Assembly: GCF_008831235.1 (NCBI RefSeq)
Contig: NZ_WBKF01000001.1
Coordinates: 124,001 to 188,000, forward strand
Reading direction: 5' to 3'
Origin: Pseudoclavibacter sp. CFCC 11306
Lineage (GTDB): Bacteria > Actinomycetota > Actinomycetes > Actinomycetales > Microbacteriaceae
DNA length: 64,000 nt
A model generated the notes under the pieces. It was not told where the DNA came from. It did not search any database and saw only the letters and a list, made by a program, of their open reading frames with translations. Of this stretch, positions 35,596-45,212 are shown in pieces; the stretch's first letter is position 1, and each line of letters opens with the position of its first letter. The position numbers and the translations under genes were made by a program.

Positions 35596-37761
35596 TCAGA
35601 ACGCGTCGAAGAGCGACCCGTTCATCTTCACGGTCGTGCCCTTCTTCACCGACGTGCCGGCGGCAGGGTCGGTGCCTGACACAGTGACGACGTCCCAATA
35701 GCTCTTCGTGCTCAACGGGATCGCCTGCTCGGGAAAGTTCGACGTGCCGTCGAGCCCGGCTGCGCGCAGCGTCGCACGTGCGTCGTTGAGGGTCTGTCCG
35801 CTCACATCGGGCACTGTGACCATCTCGGGGCCCTTCGAGACCACCAGACGAATCGTGTCGCCCTTGTGCACGGGCTTCTTGTCCGGCGCCGCCGAGATGA
35901 CGGAGCCTGCGGGAACCGTATCGTGGAAGGCCTCGGACGAACTGACCTTGAGCCCCACGTCCTGCAGGTGCGTCGTCGCGTCTGCCAGTGACTGCCCGGA
36001 GACAGCCGGCACCGCACCGAGCGAGACGACCAGCCCGAGCTGCGTTCGCTCGGCCAGCTCGGTCGATGCCTTGACCATGCTGCCGTCGCTGCCCGTGACT
36101 CCGATCACCGACCCCGAATCCACCTTGTCGTCGAACTGCTCCGCGCGGTCGTCCGACACCACGAAGCCTGCCTGTGCAAGGGCGTCGTCGGCGAGATCGG
36201 CCTTCGAACCGACCACGTCGGGCAGCGCGATCATGCGCGGGCCCAGCGAGACGACGACTGAGACCGATGCGTCTTTCGGCACGCGCGTGCCCGCCGAAGG
36301 GTCGGTCCCGATCACCTGGCCTGCTGGCACGTCCAGACTGTTGGCCTGTGCCTGCGTCGAGTCGATGCCGGCATCGGCAAGCACGCGTTGGGCGTCTTCG
36401 AGGGTCGCGCCTGCCACGTTCGGCACGGTCAGGCGTGCGCCGGGGCCATCCCCGAGAAACCACCCCGCCGCGGCCAGCAGCACGGTCACCACAACGACGA
36501 CTGCGGTGATCGACCACCCTCGCCGACGTCGCGTCTGCACCCGTGTGAGCACGGCGTCCACCGCATCGCGCTCAGACTCTGGATCTTCGCCGGCATCAGC
36601 GACCACTGGGGCAGCTGCGGCAGTCGATGCCTCAGGGGCGACCGGTTCGTGCGCAGCGGTCGCATCGTCATCCGGCGTGTCGGCGCCGTGCCCGTCGCCA
36701 CCGTCGCCGCGATCGTCAGCGCCGGCAACAGGCAGCGGCGGTGTGACTGTGGGCAGCTTGGCGATGGCGGATGCCGGAGACGGGGGAGCGGCCGACACGG
36801 CAGGCGCGACCATGGTCGGGCGCAGCACCTCAGTGGCGTTCAGCGAGCGGTCACCGGCCGCTGCGTGTGCGAGCAGCGCGCGCAGCGCACGGTAGGAGCC
36901 GACCGGAAGAGCGAGCTCGGACTGCACACGTCGGGTCTCTTCGAAGAGATCGGTGGCGTTGGCGGGCCGATCCTGCGGGTCGGCGCGCGTCGCCCAGACC
37001 ACTAAGTCGTCGAGCTCGGCAGGCAGGGTGTGCACGATCGAACTGGGCAGCGGCACTTCGTCGTTGGCATGCTGAAAGGCGACCTGAGCTGGGGCCGACC
37101 CCGTGAAGGGCTGCTCGCCCGTGAGCATCTCGAAGAGCATGATGCCGAGCGCGTAGATGTCCGAGCGTTCGTCGGCCGTGCCGCGGCGCAGCAGTTCGGG
37201 CGAGAGATATGCCACGGTGCCGATGAGCGCGGAGGTGGCCGAGGTCGAGCTCTCCACCGCTCGAGCCAGCCCGAAGTCTGCGATCTTCACCCGGCCGTCC
37301 GGGCTGAGCAGGATGTTCTCGGGCTTGAGATCGCGATGCATGAGCCCGGCCTGGTGAGCGGCGGCGAGCCCTTCGAGCACCTGTGAGAGCACTTCGAGTG
37401 CGACCTGCGGAGTGAGCCGACCCTGCTGATGCAGCAGGTGGCGCAGCGTCTGCCCGGGAACGTACTCGAGCACGAGGTAGCAGACTCCGGCCTGCTGGCC
37501 CTGGTCGAACACGTTGACGACGTTGGGGTGCGACAGTCTCGCCGCGGCCAGCGCCTCACGGGTGAAGCGGTCGCGGAACGACTCGTCTTCGGCCAGATGC
37601 AGGTGCAGCACCTTGACGGCGACCACGCGATCGAGGCGTTCGTCCCGTGCCCGGTAGACGGTCGCCATGCCGCCGCGAGCGATGCGCTCGTTCACCCGAT
37701 AACGGCCGTCGAGCAGCATCCCGATGAGGGGATCTGCTGGAGGCGTGTAGTCGTCGGTCAC
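35596..37761 (-). CDS. pknL: Serine/threonine protein kinase with PASTA repeats, PknL-like
   Basis: 721 residues. The kinase domain (about 20-285) has GGMATVYRARD, VAVKVL, HRDLKPENIL (catalytic loop), ADFGLA and the APE-like SPELL. An acidic Ala/Pro-rich linker, one transmembrane helix (about 418-440) and four outer PASTA repeats follow. PASTA kinases sense peptidoglycan fragments and phosphorylate division and cell wall proteins. The position between class II DAHP synthase and an idsA-type gene, near the dcw cluster, matches pknL of mycobacteria and corynebacteria. It follows the prenyl synthase by 35 bases and is probably its operon partner. Confidence 0.9.
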   Translation of the reverse strand: MTDDYTPPADPLIGMLLDGRYRVNERIARGGMATVYRARDERLDRVVAVKVLHLHLAEDESFRDRFTREALAAARLSHPNVVNVFDQGQQAGVCYLVLEYVPGQTLRHLLHQQGRLTPQVALEVLSQVLEGLAAAHQAGLMHRDLKPENILLSPDGRVKIADFGLARAVESSTSATSALIGTVAYLSPELLRRGTADERSDIYALGIMLFEMLTGEQPFTGSAPAQVAFQHANDEVPLPSSIVHTLPAELDDLVVWATRADPQDRPANATDLFEETRRVQSELALPVGSYRALRALLAHAAAGDRSLNATEVLRPTMVAPAVSAAPPSPASAIAKLPTVTPPLPVAGADDRGDGGDGHGADTPDDDATAAHEPVAPEASTAAAAPVVADAGEDPESERDAVDAVLTRVQTRRRRGWSITAVVVVVTVLLAAAGWFLGDGPGARLTVPNVAGATLEDAQRVLADAGIDSTQAQANSLDVPAGQVIGTDPSAGTRVPKDASVSVVVSLGPRMIALPDVVGSKADLADDALAQAGFVVSDDRAEQFDDKVDSGSVIGVTGSDGSMVKASTELAERTQLGLVVSLGAVPAVSGQSLADATTHLQDVGLKVSSSEAFHDTVPAGSVISAAPDKKPVHKGDTIRLVVSKGPEMVTVPDVSGQTLNDARATLRAAGLDGTSNFPEQAIPLSTKSYWDVVTVSGTDPAAGTSVKKGTTVKMNGSLFDAF

Positions 37762-37796
37762 GGCACCATCCTAGACGGCAGGCTCTTTCGACCGGA

Positions 37797-38900
37797 TCAG
37801 CGGGTGCGCTGAGCAGCCTGTCGGGCGAGATCGCCCAGTGCCCGGCGGGCGGGCGGAACGATCGGAGCGGACTGCAGCGCGGCATCCGCCTGCGACGAGT
37901 GATCGTCGATGAGGCGTTCTGTCGCAGCGAGTGCGCCGGATTCGACGATCGTCTCCTGCAGCATCTGAATCTGCTCGCTCGTGAGCGTCGGGTCGCCGAG
38001 CAGGTCGTCGACGACGTGACGCACGGTCGCGGGCACCATCGATCGGGTGAGAGCCACGAGCACGGTGCGTTTGCCCTCGCGAAGATCGTCGCCAGCCGGC
38101 TTGCCGGTCTGCGCGGGATCGCCGAAGACGCCGAGCACGTCGTCGCGCAGCTGGAAGGCCAAGCCGGCATGCACGCCGAAAGCCGAGAGCGCGCTGGCCT
38201 GCTCGTCGTCGGCACCGGCCACCGCTGCGCCGATCAGCAGCGGCTGCTCGATCGAGTACTTCGCCGATTTGTAGAGCATGACGGTTTCTGAGCGTTCGAG
38301 TGCCTCGTCGTCAGGCAGAGCAGGCCAGGCGTGTTCGCCGAGGATGTCGAGGTACTGCCCGACCATCACCTCAGTCGTCATATCTGCGATGAGCTCGCGC
38401 AGACGCTGGCGGATGCCGTCCTCGGGCAGCAGATCGACGGCATCGGCGAAACCGCGCTGCGACCAACCGAGAAGGAGGTCACCGAGGACGACGGCGGCAG
38501 ACGAGCCGAACTGGGCGGCATCCCCGCGCCACTGGCCAGAGCGGTGCAGCTCGGCGAAGCTCACATGCGCAGCCGGGCGACCACGTCGGGTGTCGGAGTT
38601 GTCGATCACGTCGTCATGCACGAGCGCGGCCGCATGAAAGAGCTCGATGGCGGCGCTCAGCTGCAGCACGGACTCCAGCTGTATGCGAGACAGCTCCTCG
38701 TCGGCGTCGGTCTCTGCCGCTCGCCAGCCCCAATAGCAGAACTGGGAACGAAATCGTTTGCCGCCGTGCAGCAGGCCGGAGAGCTCGTCGGTGAGCGGAG
38801 TGGCGAGTGAGGAGATTCGACGCAGGTGTGCGGATTCTCGACTGAGAAACGCGTCGATGCGATCCTGCACCAGCTGCAGCAGAGTGGAATGGGCGGTCAC
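37797..38900 (-). CDS. idsA: Polyprenyl (geranylgeranyl-type) diphosphate synthase
   Basis: 367 residues. It has the first Asp-rich motif ALVHDDVIDNSDTRRGRP, GGKRFRS at the N-terminus, and the second Asp-rich motif FQLRDDVLGVFGD. The enzyme elongates isoprenoid diphosphates; the product length cannot be read reliably. A long-chain product could feed menaquinone or carotenoid synthesis. It lies upstream of pknL on the same strand and is divergent from the DUF3040 gene. Confidence 0.9.
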   Translation of the reverse strand: MTAHSTLLQLVQDRIDAFLSRESAHLRRISSLATPLTDELSGLLHGGKRFRSQFCYWGWRAAETDADEELSRIQLESVLQLSAAIELFHAAALVHDDVIDNSDTRRGRPAAHVSFAELHRSGQWRGDAAQFGSSAAVVLGDLLLGWSQRGFADAVDLLPEDGIRQRLRELIADMTTEVMVGQYLDILGEHAWPALPDDEALERSETVMLYKSAKYSIEQPLLIGAAVAGADDEQASALSAFGVHAGLAFQLRDDVLGVFGDPAQTGKPAGDDLREGKRTVLVALTRSMVPATVRHVVDDLLGDPTLTSEQIQMLQETIVESGALAATERLIDDHSSQADAALQSAPIVPPARRALGDLARQAAQRTR

Positions 38901-38928
38901 CTGTCTAGCCTAATGCTTCGCTTGCCCT

Positions 38929-38934
38929 TAGAAT
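38929..38934 (+). promoter_or_regulatory. Candidate -10 hexamer TAGAAT of the DUF3040 gene
   Basis: TAGAAT lies about 54 bases before the ATG, in the divergent spacer. A minus-strand TAGGCT (38907-38912) could serve idsA. Both are weak calls without -35 support. Confidence 0.3.
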
Positions 38935-38987
38935 GAGCGCAGATGAAGACTGCGATGCAGTCCCCGAGCGAGAGAACGGAGGTGCTC

Positions 38988-39374
38988 ATGCCGCTTTCAG
39001 ACCACGAGCAGAAGCTGCTCGAAGAAATGGAGCGCAACCTCTACCAGGCCGAGTCTGACGAAGTCTCGACCGATCAGGTGCCGCGCTCGCTGAACCGCAT
39101 GGCCGTCGTGCTCGGCGTGATCGGCGTCGTCATCGGTCTCGCGCTGCTGCTGTGGGCGGTGTCGGCCAAGCTCATCGTCGTGGGTGTGGTCGGCTTCGTA
39201 CTCATCGTCGCCAGCATCATCTGGGCGATGCGTCCGACCCCGGTTGCGGCCGGAACCGCATCAGCCGGCTCCGACCGTCACGATGGCCCCAACGGCTCTG
39301 ACCAGACGAAGTCTGCGAAGGGCGACTCGATGGGGCAGCGCATGGAGGATCGCTGGAACCGTCGATTCCAGTGA
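38988..39374 (+). CDS. DUF3040 membrane protein
   Basis: 128 residues from ATG 38988, set by GGAGGT (38979-38984). The opening MPLSDHEQKLLEEMERNLYQ is the typical DUF3040 start. Two transmembrane helices (about 42-60 and 64-83) follow, then a polar tail. The family is widespread near the dcw cluster of Actinobacteria; its function is unknown. A strong terminator follows. Confidence 0.85.
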   Translation: MPLSDHEQKLLEEMERNLYQAESDEVSTDQVPRSLNRMAVVLGVIGVVIGLALLLWAVSAKLIVVGVVGFVLIVASIIWAMRPTPVAAGTASAGSDRHDGPNGSDQTKSAKGDSMGQRMEDRWNRRFQ

Positions 39375-39414
39375 TCGACCACATGACCTTCTGACCGCAG
39401 CTCCGGTCAATCAC

Positions 39415-39443
39415 AAAGCCCGTCCCGCAAGGGGCGGGCTTTT
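39415..39443 (+). terminator. Intrinsic terminator after the DUF3040 gene
   Basis: AAAGCCCGTCCC, loop GCAA, GGGGCGGGCTTT, then a T-run: a classic GC-rich stem with one G-T pair. It separates the DUF3040 gene from the dcw cluster. Confidence 0.85.
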
Positions 39444-39625
39444 CGCATCTCTGGGTGGCTGAAAGCTCCCACTCTCCTCCACATCTGCGACCGCACGCAC
39501 CACGCGACGGCTCGCTGCCGCGGTATTCCAAGCATCGGCAGGTGCCGCTCGTTAAGACGGCGACCAGACACGGCGGCTCCGAACGAGTCGAAACGTTGAG
39601 AATGCGGTGTGTTCTGCGAGGTAGG

Positions 39626-39665
39626 TGGACTGTGGTGGAGGGAAGTGGGGTAAAGTGGTGAGCAT
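39626..39665 (+). promoter_or_regulatory. MraZ boxes: four 10-bp direct repeats
   Basis: Four head-to-tail 10-base units start with TGG at 39626, 39636, 39646 and 39656 (TGGACTGTGG, TGGAGGGAAG, TGGGGTAAAG, TGGTGAGCAT). MraZ binds such TGG-headed repeats with 10-bp period in its own leader and regulates the dcw operon. The array ends 33 bases before the mraZ ATG. Confidence 0.8.
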
Positions 39666-39698
39666 TGCAGACCAACCAGCCCGAGGAAGGAGTGCGGC

Positions 39699-40130
39699 AT
39701 GTTTCTCGGCACGCATTCTCCCCGGCTGGATGACAAAGGAAGGCTCGTCCTGCCTGCGAAGTTTCGTGACGAGCTGGCCGACGGCGTCGTTCTGACGCGT
39801 GGGCAGGAGCACTGCGTCTACGTGTTCAGTGCAGGGGAGTTCGAGAACATCCACCAGTCGATTCGCCAAGCGCCGATGACGTCGAAGCAGGCCCGAGACT
39901 TTCTGCGACTCTTCCTCTCTGGTGCGAGCGATCAGGTGCCCGACAAGCAGGGCCGCATCAGCGTGCCGGCCGACCTGCGACGCTACGCCGGTCTCACCAG
40001 AGACCTCACCGTGATCGGCACCGGCAACCGAGCCGAGATCTGGGATTCATCCGCCTGGCAGCAGTACCTGAACGCCAACGAAGAGCCGTTCTCCGAGACC
40101 GCAGAAGAGGTGATCCCCGGTGTCTTCTGA
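39699..40130 (+). CDS. mraZ: Transcriptional regulator MraZ
   Basis: 143 residues, with AAGGAG before the ATG. Two SpoVT/AbrB-like repeats: the first has [21 protein letters not shown] and the second [18 protein letters not shown]. MraZ forms a ring that binds the repeated boxes just upstream and regulates its own operon. The stop lies within the next gene (11-base overlap). Confidence 0.95.
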   Translation: MFLGTHSPRLDDKGRLVLPAKFRDELADGVVLTRGQEHCVYVFSAGEFENIHQSIRQAPMTSKQARDFLRLFLSGASDQVPDKQGRISVPADLRRYAGLTRDLTVIGTGNRAEIWDSSAWQQYLNANEEPFSETAEEVIPGVF

Positions 40131-41109
40131 CGAGACCTACCCCCATCTGCGCGCCGATGCCGATCCCAGCGCGCTGCACGTCTCAGTCATGAGAGACCGC
40201 TGCGTCGACCTGCTGGCCCCCGCGCTCAGCGCACCCGGCAGCATCTACGTCGATGCCACCACGGGCATGGGCGGGCACACCGAGGCCGTGCTCGACCGGT
40301 GTGAGAACGCGCAGGCGATCTGCATCGACCGTGACGAGAACGCCATCGCCCTGGCAGGCAGACGTCTGCAGCGCTTCGGCGACCGTGTGCGCTTCGTGCA
40401 CACCTCCTACGACCACATCGATCAGGCGCTGGATCAGTGCGGCGTCGAAGCGGCACAGGCGGTGCTCTTCGACCTCGGCGTCTCGTCGCTGCAGCTCGAC
40501 GATCTCGAACGCGGGTTCTCGTACCGTGCCGATGCCCCGCTCGACATGCGCATGGATCCGTCGCAGACGCTGACCGCCGCAGATGTCGTGAACACCTATG
40601 AGGTGAGCCGTCTCTGGACGATCATGCGGCGCTACGGCGAAGAGAAGCACGCCCGGCGCATCGCCGAGCGCATCGGCGAGATGCGGGCACAGCATCCGCT
40701 CAGCACGACCGCTGACCTGGTCGAAGCGGTGCGCACCGCGACCCAGGCGACCGACCACCGCGGGCACCCGGCGAAGCGTGTGTTCCAGGCGATCCGCATC
40801 GAGGTCAACCAAGAGCTGCGCGGGCTGGAAGACGCCCTGCCGAAGGCACTCGATCGAATCTCGGTCGACGGGCGAGTCGTCGTGATGAGTTTTCAGTCGC
40901 TCGAGGATCGCATCGTCAAGCGCATCATGCGCGACGCGACCACCTCGAGCACGCCGAGCGGGCTGCCTGTCGAACTCGAGGAGCACGCCCCGCGGTTCGT
41001 CTCGCTCACCCGAGGAGCCGAACAGGCGGCAGACCAAGAGCAGCAGCAGAATCCCAGAGCGCGTTCGGTACGTCTCCGAGCGGTGCAGAGAGTTCGGAGG
41101 GGCCGATGA
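40120..41109 (+). CDS. rsmH: 16S rRNA (cytosine1402-N4)-methyltransferase RsmH
   Basis: 329 residues from GTG 40120. The S-adenosylmethionine site [16 protein letters not shown], the [11 protein letters not shown] motif and the C-terminal [17 protein letters not shown] are those of RsmH/MraW. It methylates C1402 of 16S rRNA. It overlaps mraZ by 11 bases and ftsL by 4. Confidence 0.95.
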   Translation: MSSDETYPHLRADADPSALHVSVMRDRCVDLLAPALSAPGSIYVDATTGMGGHTEAVLDRCENAQAICIDRDENAIALAGRRLQRFGDRVRFVHTSYDHIDQALDQCGVEAAQAVLFDLGVSSLQLDDLERGFSYRADAPLDMRMDPSQTLTAADVVNTYEVSRLWTIMRRYGEEKHARRIAERIGEMRAQHPLSTTADLVEAVRTATQATDHRGHPAKRVFQAIRIEVNQELRGLEDALPKALDRISVDGRVVVMSFQSLEDRIVKRIMRDATTSSTPSGLPVELEEHAPRFVSLTRGAEQAADQEQQQNPRARSVRLRAVQRVRRGR

Positions 41110-41705
41110 CCATGACGCAGATGTCGTCTCGCGTGCGCACGCGGATCGTCCACGGTGGCATCCTGGTGGCCGTCATCGCGGTGGCGCTTGTGGCCCAGCT
41201 GATGCTCAGCATCGGTCTGGCCGACGGCGGATACCAGATCAACCAACTGCAGCAGGATCAGAACCAGGTCAAGCGCGAACGCCAAAGCCTCAGCGAGCAG
41301 ATCTCGGCGCTGCAGTCACCGCAGCACCTCGCCGACCGCGCCAAAGAGCTGGGCATGGAGCCTTCGACGCAGGTGACCTTCCTCCGTCTTGCCGACGGGC
41401 AGACCATCGGGTCGGCCGACAGCAAGGGTGCGCAGATCGCTGCGCAGAAGGGGCTCGTGAACAACCGCATGCTCGCGACGCTCGACGCGGCCGATGCCAC
41501 GGCGAAGCCGACGGCGGGCGACGAGGCCAAGGCGCCACAGCGGGTGGACCAGCAAGAGCTGCAGGCCGGTGCGACTGCGGATGCGAACGGCTCGGATTCC
41601 TCGTCAGGCTCTGCCGACGGCACTGCGGCGCCGAGCGACGACAGCCAGTCGGGCGATGCCGGTCAAGACGGAGGCTCCAAACTGCCACAGGTGACGCTGC
41701 GATGA
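41106..41705 (+). CDS. ftsL: Cell division protein FtsL-like
   Basis: 199 residues: a short cytoplasmic end, one transmembrane helix (about 14-37) and a coiled coil (NQLQQDQNQVKRERQSLSEQI), followed by an FtsL-type ELGM segment. The last 90 residues are an unusually long Ala/Ser/Asp/Gln-rich disordered tail. FtsL joins FtsI, FtsW and FtsQ in the septal complex. It is identified by its place between rsmH and ftsI and by layout, since sequence conservation is low. Confidence 0.85.
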   Translation: MTMTQMSSRVRTRIVHGGILVAVIAVALVAQLMLSIGLADGGYQINQLQQDQNQVKRERQSLSEQISALQSPQHLADRAKELGMEPSTQVTFLRLADGQTIGSADSKGAQIAAQKGLVNNRMLATLDAADATAKPTAGDEAKAPQRVDQQELQAGATADANGSDSSSGSADGTAAPSDDSQSGDAGQDGGSKLPQVTLR

Positions 41706-41753
41706 GGGCTCTGCTTTCGCAGTCCGTCCCAGCCGTCGACAGGGGATGCTGAA

Positions 41754-43514
41754 ATGGCACCGGTTCTGGGCAATCGTCGGCGTCGTCTGATCGCGGTTCT
41801 GACCGCGGTGGTCGCAGTCGCACTCGTCTTCGTCGTTCGACTGGTGTTCATCCAGATCGTCGACGCCCCCGGCCTCAACGCGCAGGCGGAGGGCAACCGG
41901 TCGGTGCCTCTCACCCTGCAGGCGGTGCGCGGAACGATCACCGACCGCTCTGGCAACGTGCTCGCGCAGAGCGTGCAGCGATATCGTGTGGCGGCCGATC
42001 AGACGCTGGCCGGAGACTCGATCGTCCAGGTCGACGGCAAGGGTCAGAAGTGGACCCTCCAGCAGATCATCGATCGGCTGGCGCAGATCACGAAGAAGGA
42101 TCCAGCCCGGATCAAGACGGCGCTGGAGGGGAACAGCCAGTACTCGGTCGTGGCGCAGGACTTGAACGCCGATCAGTACCAAGAGCTTCGCGCCCTCGAC
42201 ATCAAATGGCTCGCGATCGAAGCAGTGCCACACCGGACGTATCCCTCGGGTGCAGTGGCCGGCAACCTGCTGGGCTTCATCAGCGCTGAGCAGCAGCCGC
42301 AGGCAGGCGTCGAAGTGCTGGCTGACAGCTGCCTCGCCGGCACCGACGGAAAAGAGAGCTACGAACGCGGCGCCGACGGCATCCGCATCCCGGGCACCAC
42401 GGTCACCGAGCAGCAGGTGACCGACGGTGGCACGGTCGAACTGACCATCGATCGCGATCTGCAGTGGTATGTGCAGCAGAAGATCACCGAGCGCCAGAGC
42501 GAACTCGGTGCACAGTGGATCTCGGCGACGGTGCTCGACGCGAAGACGGGAGACATCCTCGTCGCCGCAGAGACTCCCAGCATCGACCCCAACGACGTCG
42601 GGGCGTCGAAAGAGCAGGATCGCGGTTCGCGCATCTTCCAGAGCACCTACGAACCGGGGTCTCCGATCAAGACGATCACGATGGCCGCCGCCATGGAGCA
42701 CAGCGACGTGGGCCCCGAGAGCCAGTTCCAGGCCCCCGGGTCGATCGCGGTTCCCGGCACCCCGCACACCATTAAAGATGCGTGGGATCACGACACCCTC
42801 AATCTGACCAGCACGGGCATCCTGATGAAGTCGTCGAACACCGGCATCATGCAGGTCGGAGACAAAGTCGACGACGCCACACGCTATGACTACCTCAAGC
42901 GATTCGGCATCGGCGAGAAGTCTGCTGTGAACTTTCCCGCAGAGTCGAGCGGGACGCTGGCGCCGGTCGACAAATGGGACAAAATCTCGCATTACACGAC
43001 CATGTTCGGTCAGGGCATCGCGGCGACGCCGATTCAGGTCGCCAGCGCATATCAGGCGGTGGCGAACAACGGCGTGCGCATCTCGCCTCGGCTGATCAAG
43101 AGCTGCACCAGTGCGGACGGCACGACGACGGAGAACCCGTCGGCTCAGCCCGAGCAGGTCATCCAGCCCGAGACCGCCCGCAAACTGCGAGGAATGCTCG
43201 AACCGCTCTTCACCCAGTACGTGGGCAAGTCTGCGCAGATCGCAGGCTACAGCCTGGCTGGTAAGACGGGCACGTCACAGATCGCCGGAACGAACGGCGG
43301 CTATCTGCCCAACCAGTATGTGAACTCGCTGGCCGCCATGGCGCCCGCCGGAGACCCCCGCTTCGTCGTCGGCATCACGATCTACAACCCGGCCACAGAC
43401 AAGACCTCGGACAACACCATGTCGCTGTTTCACGATGTCATGGCGCAGACGCTGATCACGAACAACGTGCCGCCAGCCACCGGAGAGCTGCCCGACTACG
43501 CACCGACGTGGTGA
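41754..43514 (+). CDS. ftsI: Septal penicillin-binding protein (FtsI/PBP3 type)
   Basis: 586 residues. One N-terminal transmembrane helix (about 11-33), a dimerisation domain with RGTITDRSGNVLAQS, and a transpeptidase domain: active-site Ser303 in SPIK, SSN at 360-362 and KTGT at 504-507. It cross-links septal peptidoglycan. The SxxK is SPIK within EPGSPIK, where EPGSTFK is commonest in this class; the catalytic Ser and Lys are kept. Confidence 0.95.
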   Translation: MAPVLGNRRRRLIAVLTAVVAVALVFVVRLVFIQIVDAPGLNAQAEGNRSVPLTLQAVRGTITDRSGNVLAQSVQRYRVAADQTLAGDSIVQVDGKGQKWTLQQIIDRLAQITKKDPARIKTALEGNSQYSVVAQDLNADQYQELRALDIKWLAIEAVPHRTYPSGAVAGNLLGFISAEQQPQAGVEVLADSCLAGTDGKESYERGADGIRIPGTTVTEQQVTDGGTVELTIDRDLQWYVQQKITERQSELGAQWISATVLDAKTGDILVAAETPSIDPNDVGASKEQDRGSRIFQSTYEPGSPIKTITMAAAMEHSDVGPESQFQAPGSIAVPGTPHTIKDAWDHDTLNLTSTGILMKSSNTGIMQVGDKVDDATRYDYLKRFGIGEKSAVNFPAESSGTLAPVDKWDKISHYTTMFGQGIAATPIQVASAYQAVANNGVRISPRLIKSCTSADGTTTENPSAQPEQVIQPETARKLRGMLEPLFTQYVGKSAQIAGYSLAGKTGTSQIAGTNGGYLPNQYVNSLAAMAPAGDPRFVVGITIYNPATDKTSDNTMSLFHDVMAQTLITNNVPPATGELPDYAPTW

Positions 43515-43532
43515 GAGTGGGAGAATGTACTG

Positions 43533-45212
43533 ATGTCTTCGCGAACCGCACCTCATATTCGTCCCCAACACTCGGCTGATCTGACGCTGGCCGCCGTCGC
43601 CGACCTGCTCGGCGCGTCGGTCGTCACGTCGGCGGGCGAGCCCGCGGCCGACGCCGCAGCCGCACGTGTGATCAGCGGTGTGACGCTCACCAGCAGCGAC
43701 GTGCGGCCTGGCGATCTGTACGTCGGCATGCCCGGTCAGCACACCCATGGCGCCAAGTACGCCGAGGAGGCTCGGCGTCTCGGAGCGGTGGCCGTGCTGA
43801 CCGACGAAGCCGGGCGAAGCTACGTCGCCGCCAGCACGGCGAAGGATCTGCCGCTGCTGATCGTGCCGGACCCGCGCTTGGTGCTCGGCAAGGTCGCCGA
43901 GCACATCTACGCGAACGACACGCATCGTCTGCCCGCGCTGGGCGTCACCGGCACGAACGGAAAGACGTCGACCACGTACTTCATGGAGGCCCTGCTCGGA
44001 CACGCGGGGGTGCGCACCGGACTGAGCACGACCGTCGAGCGGCATGTTGGCGAACACGTGCTGGGCAGCGCCCTGACCACGCCGGAGGCCAGCGAGCTGC
44101 ACGGCCTGCTCGCCAGCATGCGTGAGCTCGGCGCCAAAGCCCTGTTGGTCGAGGTGTCGGCTCAGGCAGTCACCAGACACCGCATCGACGGGGTGCACTT
44201 CGCGGTGGTCGGCTTCACCAACCTGAGTCCAGAGCACCTGGACGAGTACGGCGACATGGAGCACTACTACGCCGCGAAACGCGCACTGTTCACCGCAGAT
44301 CGGGCAGATCGCGCCGTGATCTCGCTTGAGAGCGAATGGGGCAGGCGGCTGGCACGAGAGACCGAACTCTCGGTGACCACTGTCGGCACCGGCGACGAAT
44401 GTGACTGGCAGCTCGTCGAGCAGAGCGATCGAGCGGACGGATCGACCGGCACGCTGGTCGGGCCGAACGGTCAGCGCTGGCCGATCGTGCTGTCAGTGCC
44501 CGGCGTGCACATGGACGTCAATGCAGTGCTCGCAGTCGTGATGCTCGTGGAGTCGGGCATCATCGATGCGCAGCAGATTGAGTCCGGCCTCGAGGCTCAC
44601 GTGCTGGCAGACGTGTATCTGCCAGGGCGTCTGGAGCGGGTCTCCGGTGAGAGCGGGCCGACGTTCTTCGTCGACTACGCCCACACCGAGGATGCGCTGG
44701 AGCGGACGCTGGTGGCGGTGCGCAAGCAGACCAAGGGTCGCATCGTGCTCATTCTGGGCGCGGACGGCGGCCGCGATCCGTACAAGCGCCCAGCGATGGG
44801 ACGGGTCGCCAGCGAGCTCAGCGACGTGCTCGTGGTCAACGACATCAACCCCAGATTCGAAGATCCCGATGCGATCAGATCGGTGCTCGTCGAGGCCGCC
44901 CGTGCCGCGGATCACCCGGCTGAGATCTATGACGTCGGCGACCCGTCGGCGGCCATCCGCACTGCGATCCGCATCGCTCATGACGACGATACGATCATCG
45001 TGTGCGGTCCGGGCGACGAAGACTACCACGAGGTGCGCGGCGTCAAGCTTCCGTATTCCTCACGCGGAGCGGCCCGCGAGGCACTGCGGGAGGCCGGTTT
45101 CGAGCCCAACCACTCCCGGCGCGGAGGGCAGGATCCCGCCGACGGCGTGCACGCCGACGATCTGGCGGCTGCGGAGCGACACGACGCCGAGAGTGAGAAG
45201 GAGCAGGCATGA
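43533..45212 (+). CDS. murE: UDP-MurNAc-tripeptide synthetase MurE
   Basis: 559 residues. It has the ATP site GTNGKT (140-145), LTTPEASELH, VDYAHTEDALERTL and GADGGRDPYKRPAMG. MurE adds the third amino acid (a diamino acid) of the stem peptide. The substrate motif, usually DNPR in diaminopimelate enzymes, reads DINPR with Ile438 in the place of the second Asp, so the residue added may differ. The C-terminal extension of about 40 residues is polar. It overlaps murF by four bases (ATGA). Confidence 0.95.
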   Translation: MSSRTAPHIRPQHSADLTLAAVADLLGASVVTSAGEPAADAAAARVISGVTLTSSDVRPGDLYVGMPGQHTHGAKYAEEARRLGAVAVLTDEAGRSYVAASTAKDLPLLIVPDPRLVLGKVAEHIYANDTHRLPALGVTGTNGKTSTTYFMEALLGHAGVRTGLSTTVERHVGEHVLGSALTTPEASELHGLLASMRELGAKALLVEVSAQAVTRHRIDGVHFAVVGFTNLSPEHLDEYGDMEHYYAAKRALFTADRADRAVISLESEWGRRLARETELSVTTVGTGDECDWQLVEQSDRADGSTGTLVGPNGQRWPIVLSVPGVHMDVNAVLAVVMLVESGIIDAQQIESGLEAHVLADVYLPGRLERVSGESGPTFFVDYAHTEDALERTLVAVRKQTKGRIVLILGADGGRDPYKRPAMGRVASELSDVLVVNDINPRFEDPDAIRSVLVEAARAADHPAEIYDVGDPSAAIRTAIRIAHDDDTIIVCGPGDEDYHEVRGVKLPYSSRGAAREALREAGFEPNHSRRGGQDPADGVHADDLAAAERHDAESEKEQA

